The notes below the pieces were generated by a model. It saw nothing but the letters and a program-made list of their open reading frames with translations, was not told where the DNA came from and ran no database searches. A stretch of DNA of 64,000 nucleotides from Steromphala cineraria (lineage: Eukaryota > Mollusca > Gastropoda > Trochida > Trochidae): assembly GCA_916613615.1 (NCBI GenBank), contig OU744732.1, positions 50,366,227 through 50,430,226 of the forward strand, in the 5' to 3' direction. Both the position numbers and the translations under genes were made by a program. Positions 51,301 to 54,300 of this stretch are shown here, piece by piece. Position 1 is the first letter of the stretch, and every line of letters starts with the position of its first letter.

Positions 51301-54300
51301 AATGTGAGGGTAACAGACTCTATAGGCTCACAGATAGAGCCAGCAAACGTTCCTCTGCCATCTTTTAAAATGAAGCTTGCATCAGATGAGAGACAAGCAG
51401 ACGTAGGGGTAGCCTCAACTGCGACAGTCTGGAACAAATTTAATCAATTATTCTTATCATACATCATAATTTTTAACTAAGTTGCAAGGCTATGAAAAGG
51501 TTGATATGTAAGCTGTTCTTGTAATATTGATTTATTTTGCAGATGAAATTTTTTTTTTTTAGGGGAAATCTTAAAAGCTTAACATTTTTAAAAACAAAAT
51601 ATCAAATGATATTCTTCATATAATAGGTTACAAGATTTTCGATGAAAAAAATCTGCATTATGATAGCATTATGTATAGTTTCACAAGTACAATATGATTC
51701 ATCAAAAATCCAAAGAAACATGACCAACCATAGAAACTATACATAGGTAAAAGTAGAGACATTGAATACCTGACAATGGAGGGGTAGTTCTACTTGTATA
51801 TCAATTTTCTTGTCAATTCTGAGTCTGAGAATTTTTAGATCTATTCAACAATAATTCAATCATGTTTTATTTTAATTTATCTGATTTATTTTCTCGATAT
51901 GCACTGATGAATTCAATTAGCCATATTGACTTTGACATTTTGTTTTCTTTCTTACTTACAAGATTTGAGTCAGGGCCTGAAAATATCCTTCTGTTACTGA
52001 GATCTTGAATTTCCACAACCAGATCAGGGACTATTGGAAAATTTGCTCCTATTAATGTCTTAATATGACTTGGTGGTGTGATTAAGATGAGGGAATTGGC
52101 ACCCTGAGCTGTTGACAGAAAAATGCAACTTTATTACATATTTTGTGATGAGAAAAACACAAATTCTTTCTCATTGTTTAATCAATCATTTGGAAAAAAA
52201 AAAAAAAATGTTATGAATAAATAAAATAACATTAAGATGATTGATTTTTAGACTTGATCAATTTAAACTTTTACAATGTCAGTAACTTAAAAATCAGTTA
52301 GGTGGAAGATACCTGCATATTTTAAAACCAAGAGAAATCAAACAATAAATTGAAGTGGCATTGTGGCAAGTGAAAAAAGTCACCAACCTGTGACACTGAA
52401 GGGGCTCGTGAGCACAACAGCATCATTTGGTGTATAAGTCATGTTGATGGAAAATACTTCTCCATCTGCTAATTGTGTAATATACTTGCTAGCCAGGTCA
52501 GAGTAGTTGTCTGGGGTTCGGATCCAAGGGTCTCGAGCCATAGTAAGGGTTAGGTTGAATCTTACATTGTTCATCACATCCAAAACATGAATATCATTGA
52601 AAGTCACAACTCCATTTGTAGCCCTTTTACGAACAATTCTGTCATATGTACTTGCATGGGTGATTGCTTCGCTACTGTCCATTCGTACCTGAAACAAGAA
52701 AATACTCAATGTAACAAGCAAAAAAGTGAGCGTGGCTCACTAATACCCCCGACCGTACATCCCTGACCAACTGAATTCTAGTTGAGTAGAGTGCATGTAC
52801 AAAATTGAAAATCAAATACCGGTACAATGAATAATTTTTCTGCTAAAGGTCTGACAAATATTGATGGAAAAGGACTAAGTAAAAAACATTGAAATTTCTT
52901 TAAAAATCCAATATTAACGAAATTTGTTGTAATTTCGCACTGCACCCTTCCTAGTAAGGTAGAAGACATGTGTAAAATTTAATACCAATCACAAGAATGG
53001 TCTTTCTGTAATAGGTCAGACAAATTCTGATGATGGAAAATGACTAAGTCAACACATGAAATTTTTATTAAAATTTCAAATATGAATTTATGTAATTTTG
53101 CACTGCACCTCTCCCAGTAGGGTAGAAGACATGTGCAAATTTGACAATATTCTGATAAATAGTTTTTCCATAATAGGTCAAACAAATAGAGGATATCTGT
53201 CTTTTCTTGACTAATTCCATGACGTTTATCTCATTGAGTGAGGTAGAAAATATATAACTTTTCTACCTCACAAAGAACACAATTTGGTTTAGTATTGGTC
53301 CTATAAACAGGAAAACTCAAGGTGAAAATCAACTCACACTTGTATGGTGGAGGAGCATTTCTCTTGGTAAAAAGGTCTTGAATTCATAAGATATTTGAAG
53401 ATCCACGAAAGCTGTCGAGTCTAGCCCAGTGCTCACAACTCCATTTGCAGAGTCAATGATGTTTGCAGTGATTGTTATAGGAGAATTGGCTTCAACAGTA
53501 GCTGGTGGTTGAAGTGTGATGTCCAAAGTCTTTGCAGGAACTGCAAAGAAACACAGTCTAAATAGTCTGTTTCATAAAATAAAATGATCAATGAATTTCC
53601 TCTTTCAATTTTAATGGACAGTTGTATTGTAAAGAACAATTTAATCATATCTTCCATTTATAGAAAGGAAAAGCAAAACAAAATGTGTTTGTAAGACAAT
53701 GATGCCCCTTGATATCAGTTAATTGTAAATGTATATACTTATTACTCTAAATATGTTTTTTTCTCCTATTCTTTCACTTTATTTCTTTTTTTGTCATTGT
53801 TTGAATATGTACCCGTATAACCAAGGTAAAAGTTTTTGAAAAATGTTTGCTGTGCCAAGGTAAAGGTCACAAGGTCAAATATTATTAATTCAACTGAAAG
53901 GTCTTAATTATCATGACAGATGCAGGTTTTTACAGGACTCACCTTGCCTGAGAGTATTTGACGATGACAATGTCAGGAGAACATCCAAAAATAATCATAT
54001 TGGTCCTGTGTCTCAATATTATATATCCTCTGATACGAATATCCAAGCTGTTGATGATCGCCATATTTCAGTAAGACTTCATTTTAAGATGATTTTAACC
54101 ATAAACAATCCCATTATAGGTAAATCTATATCAACCTTTTATTCAAGTATGAAACATGCATTATTTTTTTAGAGACCCTTGAGATAAGTAAAGGACTTCA
54201 AGAAATACATATTCTGAGTCTGCAGGACTCTCTGAAGGAGCTAGAAATATGTGCAGAAGATGACATATCCCATTGGTCCCTAATAAAGTTAAGTTTCTGT